Assembly (NCBI GenBank): GCA_963680875.1
Contig: OY804579.1
Coordinates: 51,102,036-51,166,035, forward strand
DNA from: Bathymodiolus brooksi
Lineage: Eukaryota; Mollusca; Bivalvia; Mytilida; Modiolidae
Reading direction: 5' to 3'
DNA: 64,000 bases
Of the stretch, positions 33,401-48,400 are shown one piece after another. Each line of letters begins with the position of its first letter. Within the stretch, counting starts at the first letter, position 1. Below the pieces are notes generated by a model. It saw only the letters and a list, made by a program, of their open reading frames with translations, did no database searches and was not told the origin of the DNA. The position numbers and the translations under genes are program-made.

Positions 33401-36400
33401 TTCCCGAAGGTTAGGTTACATATGCAATGGGACCTTTCCTCCTAAATACAATTACATGTACATATACACAACTAATGGTTCTTAAGAAGAAGATTTAACT
33501 GTAGCTTTTATATATATATATATATAAAAGATAAACTTTGAAGCAGCAGGACTTGGAGCATGCTTCATTTTATCTACAAATCATCTTTCATGTCAAATAT
33601 TATTGCATTTCAACTGCTGATTCATGATCATGAGCAGACATTATCTTTTTTTTAATTTACTTAATCCAACCCCTTTTTAGAATTCCTACTGTATCGTCTT
33701 CATGAGATATCAAACTTCATTTGCATAAATCTGAATTTCTTTATCCCAAAGAGCAAAAATGCTAATCTTGGTTCCATTTGGCTGCCAACTGCTCTAGGGG
33801 ATGATTACATTACAAAAAGTTAACATAAAAATGGATGACTCAGAGAGAGATGATAGCAAACGTCCACATGACCTTTTACAGTTGGCTAGAGGTTAGGGTT
33901 ATGGTGTTTAATGCCACTTTCAACAATATTTCAGTTATATCATTGCAGTCAGTTTTATTAGTGGAGGAAACCGGAGAACTCAGAGAAAACCAGACCTGTT
34001 GCAAGTCACTGACAAACTTTATCACATAATGTTGTATCGAGTACACCTTGCCCGAGTGGGGTTCGAACTCAAAACTTTAGTGGTGATATGCACTGTTTGC
34101 ATACCGTATAACTGGTAATTTCTGCGGTGTGAAATTTCTGCAGTTTTGGTCTAAAAAGATGACATTTAATTTTTGCGGATTTTAATTTTTCTGCGGATTG
34201 AAAATCTCGGCACCGAAAAAAAATAATTTTGTATTACAGGAAGCAACAACTGAAGCGATGTTGTGATAAACAACTGGTGCACATTACAGTGATCCTTAGA
34301 AGTAAAAACATATTTAGTTCTTTAGAAAGTTTTCAAACGTTACAACTTCTGAATACGCATTTGGTTAACTTCAAATTTGTCTTAAGAAACTATTTTTTCA
34401 CTGTTTTCGCGATCTATTTTGTTGACAGGAAATACGAAGTCAACAGTTGGATCGATACCGGTATAAACTTTGATATATTTCGGATGTATATTTTTAATGT
34501 CGAATTTTCATACTTGATCATATAACATTTTTTTTTTAAAGAATTATGATTAGAAGCAATTGTATTCAATTCTTTTAGTATAATGTAGACATAAAAACTC
34601 GGGTTAACAGGAATTCTACTACCAGTACATTTCTATTTGTTTGGTCTTTAGATGAATCCTGCGATCACGCAGTTTGATATTATTCAATCGAAGCTACTAC
34701 AACAATTTAAAAAAAAAATTATAATGTTAATTTATGAAATAACAATTATAAATATTGCTTTAATAAACTTTATTATGATTGTAAACATTTAATCAGGTGA
34801 TTGTTTCAATTATATTGTCGGTGTCAACTTGGTACAATCATATTTCTTGATCTGGAGTAATTGTAATTAACAGGTAAAAATCATCAGGCCACAGCTAAAT
34901 AACCTTTAATTGTTGTGTAAACATTTGTATAATACCAGGTTTTGTTTATCTGGATATACTAATTACGACTAATTAAATATTTGACACTTATGGCGGAATC
35001 GGAGTTAGAGTTTGAAAACGTATTTTGTACGGGACATTAAACATTTATTTTACATAATATTCTGTGATTTTAATTTCTGTGGTCCGGAGTTGACTGCAGA
35101 AATTACCGGTTATACGGTATGTAGTTATAAATCCAACTACCATACGATCACGATCAAGATCAAACGGATCCTACGAAGTTAGCTAAAACGACACTAAACT
35201 AAATAATTGATTAAGTAGGTCAGTACTTTCATCTGTCTATTACATGATTACCTTTGTATGATTGGAAACCAGTACAATTTTCTCTTTGGGACAATGTTCA
35301 TGTAGATCATTCAGTAAGCAGGTCAGTACTTTCAGTTTACCAGAGTGTTCAGGGAAACTGATGTCAGATGTAAAATCATCAGGATATAATGATGACAAGC
35401 CTGCATAAACAGAGTCCTGAAAGAGAAAAATCTGTCTTGGTGCTTGCTCAGAATAGAAAAAAACCAATGTGTGCGGCAAGTGAATGCAAGGTACATAAAA
35501 CTCACACAAAATTTGACGCACTCAGCTTCACTAATTCCTGAAGAAAAACGCTTGTGAGAAAGTTAGTCAGTTACTTGTAGCAGGTTGATGGTTTTTTGTG
35601 GGTATTTAGGCTTCCTAATCTAATAAAACTTACTGGTACTTCAAAAATATAACTGGAATATTTCCTAATTGGCCGAAATGGCTTTAAACACCCATACCAA
35701 CCACAATCACTAGTCAGCTAGTTCAAAAGGGGTACCATTTAGATAGGTTTCACTACAATTAGGAGTTTTTGAATTATTTTTTCACATTCTTCTTCTTAAT
35801 TCAGTGTTACAAATTCATAAGACTTACCTGTTGCTTATCTTCAGGGCATTCATCAGCTTGTTTAGCCTTCTGTAGTAATAAACTAGGATGATTACACAAC
35901 TTCTTTAGAGCCCCTATACATATGAGGTGTGGGGCCCCATCTAGTTTACCCATTAAACAGGACCTAAACATTCTACTATTTAATAGTTGTCTGTATAACC
36001 TTAGCTGTAATGGACTGGGTCTACAAAACAGTACTATTTCACCTGCAATTAACAATCTTATGAAAATTAGTATTCTGATCAAGATAATATTCATCAAGAT
36101 TTGTGCAATATATCTTTAAATTCATATGTGTTCCTTTTGATTTCAAACAAAAAACTAAATACAATTGCCAAATATGGTGAAAGTGTTGTTTAGTGACAAT
36201 AAGTTGTTGGTAAATATTGAATTTACAATATTTACTCCCTTATCTGTCTATCAAAATAAAGTGAGTTGTTTAATGCCAATTGTTCAGCTATATCGTGGTG
36301 AGAACAAGTTACATTCTATGAGATAATGATTTACATGTGGTACTAGAGAGATTGGTGCACACAATGCATAAAGCCACCAAAATAAAACTGAAAAAAAATA

Positions 36401-39400
36401 GTGGGGGGCAATTGTCCTGCTCCCCGATTTTTATAGTGCTAGCTCACTGAAACAACAGTTCATGGCTAGATATGTCACTTCACTCTGACACATTATCCAG
36501 ATTATGAGCCAACCAGCCTTTGATCTTTCTCCTTTTTGCTGCGTGCTTAGAGGTGAAGCACAAATATCAATTTCATAGTCTTTGATTTAATCTGAATGAG
36601 GCTCGATCCCACGATCAACCACACTAACAATTACATCATCGAGTCGCAATGTAATTGACCCCAGGCCTGCCACCAATGCAATTCCCAAAATGAAACTTGA
36701 GATAATGAAAACATATAAATCACTTATATTTCTGTCAAATACTTACTGCATTATACAGAATTTATTTCTGAAACTACAAGATACTAGTGACTAGTGGATG
36801 TATACCAATACATTCCCCCACTTTTTTTTGCTAGTTTGTCGGAAGTCTCTCAGATTTTCCCTCACTTCACCCACAAGTCTCCCAAGAGAGAAGTCAAGTC
36901 ACCCTGAAATTTTATTACTATTACTTTCACCTAAACCAGAACCTGTCCTGTTTTTTAAATAACCCTACAACATCCATGTTTCTATCATCTACAGATCCCT
37001 CCAAGTGTATCAACGATCAAACACTCAGGTCGGACTTCACACCGACAAATGTCCGACCAAATTGTCCGACCAAATTGTGAGACAAATGTCCGACCAAATC
37101 CTCCCAGGTCGGAGTGAGAGTCTCCACTCTCAGATAGTTAAACTGTAAACAGGAAACGTCCCCAAATTCTGCTAACCAATAAATTTGTGCATAAAGAAAC
37201 ATGCGTATCATAGTAAAGCTGAAGTAAATGAGTGATATACAATGGTACGGAAAGTATAGATATGTTAACGGCTGTCACGGGCGATATATACAATAATATC
37301 CATGAATAAAATGTATTAACATGCAGTACACATGTTTTAAGTGCACTAGAAGTGAATATTAATATGTCCCTATGTACTCGCGACAATCGATGCCAAGGCC
37401 CTTTCACTTGCTGCAGACAGTTGCCGGTTTACGATATCGGGTGCGTTTGCTCTTTTACGTGTTTGCCAAATGTAGGGCGAACGAACCCGGGTAAATAATT
37501 CTAATTTATACATTTATTTCTTTAAAGGCAAATTTGGATTAAAATTATTTAGTAAAATTTAAGTTTTATTTTGTTCATGGTGAATGGGTCATAAATCCCG
37601 TTTTTTTCTTCTTGAAAATTGGCAGTCTGCAGAGTCCTGATATAGGTGAAATAATATTTTATTAGTGTATTCTACGTTTTTTTTTTTTTTTACAGTTTAC
37701 CTGTCAAAACATCACCCATCTCAGCATGTTGTCGCATCGTGCATTCATGATATACAAATACACCTATCACAGGTGTGAAAAAAACCGTTGCTCAAGACTC
37801 TTTTTACTAAGACTTATAAACATAGATAACTATTCTACGTTTTCGATTTTCAAGCCGTCTTCCAATTTATTTGTACTTAAAAAATAAATTTATATCTTTT
37901 TTCTTATATATGTGTATAAATATCTTAATAAAATAAATACATTTACGGTGAGAAATTATTATACGTCATGATATCGTTATTTAGGTAAATACTTATTAGA
38001 CAGATTTTTTTTAAAACCATTTTTGTCTTTTTAATTGATAACTGACCCAAGCTAAATAAATGAAATGTGACTTAATGTGTTAATTATATAAATCCTTGCC
38101 TTCTATAAATTTTAATTTCTTATCTAATTCTTATTCTTATTTAACAATATGGTCAGGTTGTTATTTTCATTGAATGGCTTCACAGTAGGGGCTCTTCCTG
38201 TATATTGGTTACATCCTGTATATTACAACTGACTGCTAATGCATGACAAACAATTTTAATCAGCCATCATTATCATGAAATACATTTTTTAATCTTTATT
38301 TTGATGATGGCACCTAATTCCAATCACCTAATCCAAATTAGTATAGTAGAGGAGTACCGTATTTTTCGGACGATAAATCTAGATAAAAATGACGATTTTG
38401 TTCACAAATGTATACCTTTATTTTGCTGTAGGTTTATTTCTGAATAAGAAGACTCGTATCATCGATGTTCTTGGTGTTATTTTTTTTTTAAAACAGGGGG
38501 GTGCAATTCTGGGGATAAAATATTCAACATTCGAAAAAATCAATATTCAATGATTGAAGTGTTATCGAAAATCAGTTCAATATTGTATTTTATAATAAAA
38601 TATATACTATAAAAAATGTATCTTGTGGAAAAAAATCACAAGGTGGATCGATTTACAATATAAAATTATTATCACAAAATATCTAAATATAGCTATAGCT
38701 CTCAATCAAACACGAGCATGCGCACGTGATTGTAGTAAAAAATGGCGGTTGCAATACATCTCACAGTGAATGTGAAGAACAAGCTTTTTATACTAAATAT
38801 ACTGGAAAATAATTTATATCAATTTCGTTACTTAATCGATATTTCATTGCAATAATTTATATGAGGCTATGGGTGTTTAAACGTCACTTTTCAACAATAT
38901 TTCAGTTATATATTGACCTTTGAGCTACCTTTCCTGGCGCGAATATGGTGCAAGGTAGAAATACACTACAGTATTTACGTAACCGGACATTCTACATACC
39001 GGAAAGAAAGTACGCTTACAAATATACATCGATCACAAAATGTTTGACATGTTCACCTCGAGAAATGTAAAAAAAATCTTTAAATATCCACTCTCACGTC
39101 GGACTTAGAGAGTGTTGACTCTCAAATTAAATTTACTTCAATGATTGCAAATGTACCTACAAACAAATAGTAATAAAAAACAACAACATTAAATAGAATT
39201 AATTATAATTGTTCTCCCACTGGCACCTGGAAATTTGTGTCGACAAGATGTTCCTTCCATTATTGACACCTGTAACCTGAGCTAATTAATTCATATCAAG
39301 CTGGCTGTAATACCTAGTCCAATACACATATTGCCGTCACAGATGAACAAGTATAGGGACTTGAAATATTTGTAAACGGAATATTGTGTAACTTTAGCCG

Positions 39401-42400
39401 GTGATTTTTGCATCTGTTATTTCACCTTTATATGGATATCACACTCCGAAAGAATTATTTCTTATTCATTCATGTACACAGCCGTACCGGCCTCATTGAC
39501 TGTTTTAAGTGACAACAGATTTTTTTTTTTTAAATCGTCAGTGATTTCTCCAAACAAACAAAGTCAAAATGCAAACTTATGTCGACTTTTTACTCAAATT
39601 TAATTTGGTTTGTAAAGAAAACTTTTTTCGAGAAATCCAAGCCAGGGCTGGACTCGGCGTATATAATTTTAAAGCTTAGATTTCGGAAAAGTTATGATAT
39701 TTCTAGCATTCCGATTGTAATCGTAAAATTTAAATGTACTAGAAAGATCTATCAAAATTAAACAGATTAAAGAAACACAAACGGTGTAACTCGAAATTAT
39801 TGTACAATTCTTTGATTATGAGGTGCTCCTATGCATCGAACGACTGTTGTGCCCGAGCGTGACAAATATTGACCTTGGAGCTACCTTTCCTGGCGCGAAT
39901 ATGATGCAAGGTAAAAATACACTAGGGTATTTACGTACCCGCACATTCTACACACCGGAAAGAAAGTACGCTTACAAATACGCATCGATCACAAAATGTT
40001 TGACATATTCACCTCGAGAAATGTAAAAAAAAAATCTTTTAATATCCACTCTCACGTCCGACCAAGACCAAAATGTCCGACCAAATAGTCGGACTTAGAG
40101 AGTGTTGACTCTCAAATTTGTGGGAGGAATATGTCGGACCTGAGAGTTTGATCGTTGATACACTTGGAGTGTACTGTACATTAAATCCATTTACACATCT
40201 TTTAAAGCTGTCTAAAAACAAAGTAGATTTAAGCATACAGTTTACATACTTACATTTTGGAGGTAGATATTTGTTGTTGATTTCCTGTGTCCTGCGTAGC
40301 ATAAAAAGTTTTATGAGGCGTGACAGTTCTGAACCTCTTTCCTCACCCAGTTCTATTTCAGCAGGTGTTGCCTCCGGTTGTCGTGATGCTACAATCGGGC
40401 CTTCATACACTCTCCTAAAGGCTCCACTTGTTCCTAAAAATATGATTAAGAGTTTTCCTTTATTCATATGTACAGTCCAAATCTTTATTGAACAAGATAG
40501 CAGATAGAGGCATTTGCTAACTAGTGGTGTTTGTGGACATACACCTCTCTTTGTGCATGCAAATTAAAAAAAATAGAAGAATCTGTGCATAGCACATGGA
40601 TGCCCAGCTTCCTGCTAAATTCAACAGGGACATAACTCCAGAACTGGAAAAAAATGGTATAGTATGAATTGCACTTGACCTGCTTTTTATGGTCTCAGAC
40701 CTTGTGTATGAATTTTAAATTATTTGCATCAGGGGAACCTAAGTTATAAAGCGGAAATCAAATGCACAGAGTATCTACAGACGAATGTAGACAAAATGAG
40801 TAAAACTTAACCAGTGGGGGCATAAAAGGGTAAATAATGAATTCTGAGAACATAACTTGGGTTACAAAAGCTGTATCAGCACAAAAAATGATTTTTGATA
40901 GTAGAACAGACAACAAATCATTTCAAGTGAATCCGAAGAATCAAACAATGAATCGATTAGATAGTTCTAGTTTGGTAATAACCCCCCCACCTTAACACAA
41001 GATTTGGATAGCTAAAGTAACAGTAGGTGGTCTTGTCATGATTATAAAGAAGTTGTGTATTTGTGTAGATTTTGTTCCTGTCAGTAGTTGATTATGAAAT
41101 AAAAGTTTAAACAGTGAAGGTCAACAATTCCACCAATATCAACAAACGAACAACCATCTCATATCTAAAACTACTGAACACAAAATAGACCACAACTGAT
41201 GTAGGCCTTCATGTCAGAATTAAGCAGAATTGTCAAAATTATACAAACCTAAAATACCAGGATTACAGAACTCAACAATAGAGAAGAATTCCTGTAGGTC
41301 GTTTTGTATTGGTGTTCCTGTCAGTATTATTCTTCTCCGAGTTGCCATGCTCATTATCAACTAAAAAATATGAAATGGTAGAAAATATTGTGTACTATAA
41401 AATGAAAAACAAGAAATACCACTCTGTCGAATCAGTTCAAAAATCAGATTGAAATATCGTAGAAAGAGGAAAAAATGAAACCCCTAACACATATATACAT
41501 GACCGTTCACTTTCCTGGCTTGGTACAGACACTTCAATAGTAAGTGGCTGTGTTAAACTAGTTTTATGGACCCAAACTTCCTCTCATAGTGAAATGTTGT
41601 GGTTAGGCAAGTGTTTTCCACATGAGAGTAAAATGGCAACCGTTATACAAAAAGTGGTTATGTAATAAATATCATTTACAATATGGAAATCCAATAAATT
41701 GGAAAATATTTCATTGATAAAAAATTAAAATCAGGATATCTGAATTGTTTATGTCTCATAATATATATGTCTTTTTGATACAATGAAGATCTCCCAAGAC
41801 GACACACCTTATTTTTAATGTTATTCTGTTAATTATTGTGTATATAAACATATAAACCCATTAACTTTTGACTATTTTAAACACTAACTAGTGATAAAAA
41901 TTCTCTAGTAATGGACAATTAATATATCATCTTTCACATACGATCAGTCAAAGATATTAACATAAAAAAATATGTACAGGTGAATCTCGTTATCTCGAAG
42001 TTCACAGGACAGTTGCAAAATTTCGAGTTATCCGAAATTCGACTTAAGGGGAGTGAGGGATTAAGTAAGATAGGCAACTCTGTCAGGCAAGTTTGACAAA
42101 AGTGGATGCAAACTATTGTTGTCTGTCATTAACAATGCATCGATCATCATTTGACATACATATCATTGTGTAGAATTTTTAACACGTGCATAAGTATTGA
42201 TTTTAAAAAAATAATAAATATAAAAAAAATTATCTGATGAGGTGTTATTACATGTATCTGAATTTTACCAAGCATAGACTCATTACTTGTCAGGAAATTT
42301 CGAGAGAGAAAAAAGAAACACGCATTTGACTACATCTTGTATATACATAATATGGCAATACACAATCGTGTATCTAAAGAATACGAAACTGTCAACAAAA

Positions 42401-45400
42401 CGAATTTTCATAGAAATCTATAAATATCACGTAATTGAATACTAAAAATAGCTTTCATTATTCTGTTGTAAAAGCTGATCGGCAACATGACAAAATGTTG
42501 AAATGTTATTCTGAACAGTGTTCGGCATTTTTACATGAATATTGTTTCATAAAAAAAAATGAGTGACATCGCTGTACACAGCAGGTTGTATGATAGCTTC
42601 GGAGTTTTCGCTACACTCAAGATGTCACGACATCAAGCCCTTTGAAATTTATGATTAAATAATTTTTCATCCATATGGTTAAGTCTTCAATGCTTCTATT
42701 AAGAAATCCAATTGTTTTCTTTATAAATGATAATTAACCGTTATCAAAATAAATCTCACCTGACGCGGTAAACACCGTAGGCCATGCTGTCGACACCTTG
42801 ACAGGTTTGTTAATTGATTTAATTGATAATTTGGACATAATAAACATAATTTGAATGGATTTGTATATTAGGGACTAAAAATCTACTTCGAGATAACCGA
42901 AATTTCGACACATTGAAATTTGAGATAAGAGGAGTAAATTAAGTTGAAAAGCAGTAAGTTTAAAATGGGACTTCAGAAAAATTTCGACTTAACAGAAATT
43001 TCGAGTAAACCGAGTTTGACATAACGAGATTCAACTGTATATTAAAAAAAAAGTATTACTACCAATGTAATGAACCTAAAACTATCATAATGATAGATAA
43101 TAATTTTTTCCCTATACTTAGTGTGTTTAAGCTGCCGATTACAGACTTCCCGAAAACCGTCGATGCAGTAGGACCGACGATTTCAAAATATATATCGGAC
43201 CGAATGTCAGGTAAAACATAGATATTTGAAAGGACCGGCGATTGAAATTTATTCCCTCCCAGTTTCCACTGCCAATGGCATTAAATTCCGTTTTCAGTTT
43301 GATTAAAATGTCAGACAGAGACTTGAAATTTGTTTATTTATTCTGTCAGACCGACACGTTCCTCTTTGTTATCGAAACTCCTATACAAATGTACGTAAGT
43401 GTAAACATCCTTTTAGTAGGAACCAGCATCTGCAAAACGTGGAACATTAAAACTGAAATATATTACTGAGCACAGAAATAAGTTGACTTCCACACTCCCC
43501 AAGTATCAAAGATTGTTTGTGTTTAATTAAATATGCTTTGAGATGCTTATATATTGAAGATGACAGCAGATTCATATTCTTAACTGAAATTAAAAATGTA
43601 GGTAAACCGGAAACTGACATTGATGTATAATATTCGGAACGTGATCGGATCATTAGATACGGATTGTTGGCTATATCTGCCTTATCTTTTTAGATAGAAA
43701 TGTGTATACAGAAAAACATTTAATTGAGTTGTTTAATGATCATGACTATAGGTAATCTTGCATTCAGTTCTGTATAAAAAAAACAAAATTTGACAGGTTA
43801 TATACAATATTACAAAAAAATGGTGGGACAGACACAAAACCCATGGGTAAGACAGAACTCCAGTTCCTGTCTGACCCAATGTCAGACAGAAAAAAAGTTT
43901 TCGCCAACTCTGTAATACCGAATGTTTAGTATAATAGTTACCTCAGATTTTGTCCGAAAGGCATTGATCAGTGTTTAATTTTATTTTTAAATTACATAAT
44001 TTTCATTGTTTTCACCCCTTTTATACATTTCCGGTTTCAACCAAACCCATTTGTGAAGACGATCACGACACGATTGGTTATTTGTATATATATTAGCCAA
44101 TGAAATGACGTCTTTCATACAACCATTGACCTATAGTACAAGGTCATCAAAACAACAAAACTCGAGACATAACATATACAATATTGAACAACACTGAAAA
44201 CTGAAAATTGAATTACTTTAACCTCTATAAAAACCAGAGGTGAAATCAGATGCCCAATTGCTAATACTAGGGTAAATCACTCTAAAAAGGCCAAACTAAA
44301 CATTATGCATGTGACAGTGAATTTTTTGGGACTTTTTTTTCGGACCGACAAAATATTTTTCGGTCTGACAAGATTTTCATGTCTGTCAGTCCGAATGACT
44401 GACAACTTCTCAGCAAGTTTCGGGAAGTCTGCGATTAAATTTTCATAATATATTATGGTTAAATTTCTGCAAGAGAATTCCTGTTAATTTCCTTTCAACA
44501 GGAATTAATGACGAGAATTAACAACTTTAAAATATTTTTTATGCTTTGGTCATAGGAAAAACAGATTCTCCTTCTGCTCCCAGTGGATTATGATATTTCT
44601 CCACTCAAGAGTGGAGAAATATTGTAATCCACGGGTAGAAGGAAAATCTGTATATATTTGTAAGTTGATATCTGCGAAAATCCATAACTTTATACCACAA
44701 CAGATTTGAATGATCTTACCGACGTAGTCTTAATTGCTGTATTTTTGAGTCTGTGACCTTCATCACAAATTATGAGGTCAAAGTTTATCTGCTTTATAAT
44801 GTCATAAGCTCTAACAAACATCTCATAAGAAATTATCAGTACTGGGAAGATGGATGTGTTTACAAAGTCCTGGAAGTATAAGAAAAAACAACATTATAAT
44901 ATTGAAAATATAATACAATACTTTGTATTCCAAGTATCCTAAACCAATTCAGTATTGATAAAAAGGTCAAGCATAAGTTATAACACGACATATGCCACTA
45001 GTAGAGCAGGAACTGCTTAACCTTCCGGAGCACCTGCTCGATCTTTAGTTTTCTGTGTAGTGTTCTGTAGATCTTTGTTTGTCCTTTTGTCCTTTCTCTT
45101 GGCCATTGTGTTGTCTGTCCTTCGATTTACGGTTTCCGATTAACCCTTTGATATCTTCAAACTCTTCTTCGGTTTATCTAGTGATTCTTACAACAGCCAC
45201 TCATTCAGAATTGGGGCAGTTACATCTGCTCATGAGGCTAGACTTGAAGATCATTTAATCCAGACTTTGGGTCATCAGACTGCTATACTTGATACATTCA
45301 TACTTCACCAAAAGTGATCCAACAGGTTCAGAGACAGCTCATAGAGACTGATTAAAGTATTTCATAAATGTTTTGTACTGACATTTTATTTGAAAAAAAG

Positions 45401-48400
45401 GTGATTGCTTTGTAATGCTCCGGTGTCTTTGCAACCATTTACCGTTAATTATTCAATTATTTGATATCTTAATTGTTACAATCATGTAATGAGAAACCTG
45501 AAAGTTAATTACCATTGATTTTTAAAGTCTAGAATGAAAAGTGACCATTAAATACTGGTAAACTGATACGATGGGAAAAACTTTGAGTGACCATTGCCCA
45601 AATTAGTGAGGTGACCGCTTATTTGATTTAAAATAACACGTAAATGTGGTCAGGAGGGTCTTAAGCAGGTCGGTTACACCAGGTGATAGCTAATTCAATG
45701 TGACCGTAAGGGAAGTTTGACTGTATGAACTAATTAAATACCTCCACTCTTTTCTCTGAACTGACACAGTATACAGAAAGCCTCTCTGTTCCCAACCATT
45801 TCTTAAATTCCTGATGCCAATTCTAGAAGGATCAACATTGATATTAAATTATATATCTAAAAATAGTTATTATCTAAATGTTAAATAAATAATGTGTTTT
45901 CATCTATAAAACTCATAATCTTAACATAATAAATGTATAAGTGAATAATTTCAAATTAAAGATGAGATTCAAATACAAACCAAGAAGATAGCCTTATGCT
46001 TGAAATATTTTTCTGAAATATCCAAACATTGAAGACTGAGGGAAGCCATAGTCGTGATTGTATGGTAGTTGGACTTCTGCAATCAGTGTCTATCACTACT
46101 ACAGAATTATGTGATAAAGTTTGTCATTAACTTGTAGATCTATGGTTACTCCGGTTTCCTCCACCAATAAAACTGACCGCCATGATATAACTGAAATATT
46201 GTTGAAAGTGGCACTAAACACCATAATCATAACCCATAAACAAATTACTATTAAAATGAATAAGATAATTAATTAGACATAGTGTTTATCAAAATAGGTT
46301 AGCAGGAAATTTGTAAATTTCATCCATCGCTCACCACACATTATGGCTTCCATGAATTATTTCTTAAAGGGGCATTATCTGCCATAATCGTAAATTTGTG
46401 TTACCCGTAAAAACTATCAGATATGATTGATGCCTTAATAAAACGTGTTTCTGTAACTTATAAATGTTATGAAATGTACGTGCATCGGGGGAAAACGTGC
46501 AACTGCTTGTGTTTTGAGATCGATCAAGAAATGGACGCCATCTTATTAATTATCGACATTGTTTACGGCGTTTGTCGAATCGTCATTAAATCAGTACAAC
46601 AATGCAGATATTTCTTATTTTTTGTGAATCTGCTTTTAGTCTGTGTTAATTACGGACAAAGATCCATGCAAGTTTGCAGTTAATAAGCGACAAAATACAA
46701 ATTATTCGTTATTACCTGTCACTAGTAAGGTCAGTTGCATACGGAAAAAGCGAACTCAAATTATTTGCTTGCAAGGAAATAATTAATTGATGGTAATTTT
46801 CGTTCTCAAAAGGCGAAAAGTGGTTCTATAAGTTGCTTAATGTGAAATATTTACCTTTATTTCATCATTTTAAAGCTATCTGCCAATTTCCAAAACATAT
46901 AATTTTTTTTGTCAAAATCGTAGCTAATGCCCCTTGAAGTAAAGATTATGATAAGAATTGTTTACTTTTTCAATGCAGTGTGGGAAACGACCGCTCGCCA
47001 ACTTGCCAAACGCGAGTGGAAATTTCGGGTGGCGAGTAAGATCCACTTTATACTCGCTGGTCTGGCGAGTAACAGTTGTAAGGCGAGTAGGAACTTGAAA
47101 ACGCTTGCCACGATAACTGGTTTACAGCTATAAAATATCATAGCTCCCAAACAGTTAAATATTCTGTTAACTGTATCATTTATCCAACATTTTATTAATC
47201 ATTGTACTCGATAAGAAAACATTCCGCCATGACACTTCATTTCTGTCAACAGAAAAATTAAGTATACAATCCTGACCCCGCATAATTTTGCCAAGGTCGA
47301 TTTCACGATTAAATGAAATATTGTTTCATTACAAATAGATGTGATGACTTTTAAAATTAATGCAAATAAAATAATTTGGTTTTGAAATATTTCAAACGAA
47401 TTTGTAGCGAAAACCTACGTGAAAACATAAAGCTAAATATGTGTCGGAACCGGGTTTGACATACCGTATTTTACGGACTATAAGTCGATGGGGATGATAG
47501 GTCGAATTGCTGCTTTTCGACTAAATTTTTTGGGGAATACTAAGATAGGTCGAAGCATTCCATAGGTCGAGGATGCCGAGGATAACTTGGGTAAGTATCA
47601 TCACATGGAATGGGTTATTTTTTTTGTACATCGGTAAGCATTTGTCTTATAACGATGTTCTTCGGTAAGTATCTGTAAGTATTAGCTCAAGAATACTATT
47701 CTTATGTGTCATAAACGAAATAATTATGAAAGTTAAATTAAATAAAATTTTGTTTTTAAACTTGTGTTTTGGTTGTGTGTTTTTCATGAGGAGTCTGGTT
47801 TGTCAAGCCAGACATCGATGACATTCAAATCAGGCCGTCTGTGGGTGTCAAAATAGATGGTAAACAGATGTTCATACAATAAAATAATCAAGCTGTCAAA
47901 ATAATGTATTGCCTTGTGCAGTTTTATTGACATACCTTTAAACTGTGTTTAATTAATAGTACACAAATTATGTGATCGTCTCGGTCCAGTAAATTTTCAA
48001 TCAGCTGATCAGGATAATTAAGTGCCGACTGATGTTCACCTGTGTTGATTATCTCATGGTGATTATTTTATTTGTTCCTAATTGACCAATTCAAGTGTAG
48101 AACATTCTAATTTAATTAAATCGATAATTATTTTCTAGTATATTTAGTATAAAAAGCTTGTTCTCCACATTTATTGTGAGATGTAATGCAACTGCCATTT
48201 TTTACTACAACCTTGTGCGCATGCTCGTGTTTGATGGAAAAGCTATGTATAGCTATATTTTGTGATAATAATTTTATATTGTAAAACGAACCACCCTGTG
48301 CTTTTTTTTTCAACAACATACATTTTTTATAGTATATATTTTATTATACAATACAATATTGAACTGATTTTCGCTAACACTTCAATCATTGAAGATTGAT

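Larger units (their letters stand above)
36999..40169. mobile_element. 3.2-kb element with ~37-bp TIRs
   Basis: The left end is 'ctccaagtgtatcaacgatc' then 'aaacactcaggtcggac'. The right end is 'gtcggacctgagagtttgat' then 'cgttgatacacttggag'. The ends carry repeated 'gtccgaccaaat' motifs. A segment of about 180 bp is duplicated inside (38925-39115 and 39865-40060). No transposase was recognised. It fills most of the v15-v16 intron. Confidence 0.8.

Noticed and set aside
34229..34525. 98-codon plus ORF as a transposase
   Set aside because: It lies in the TA-flanked element, but no DDE/D motif or DNA-binding domain can be seen and the composition is AT-biased.
40039..40467. 142-codon minus ORF as a single exon
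   Set aside because: Conservation stops at 'YLPPK' and a GTAAGT donor follows. The downstream residues are intron and transposon sequence.
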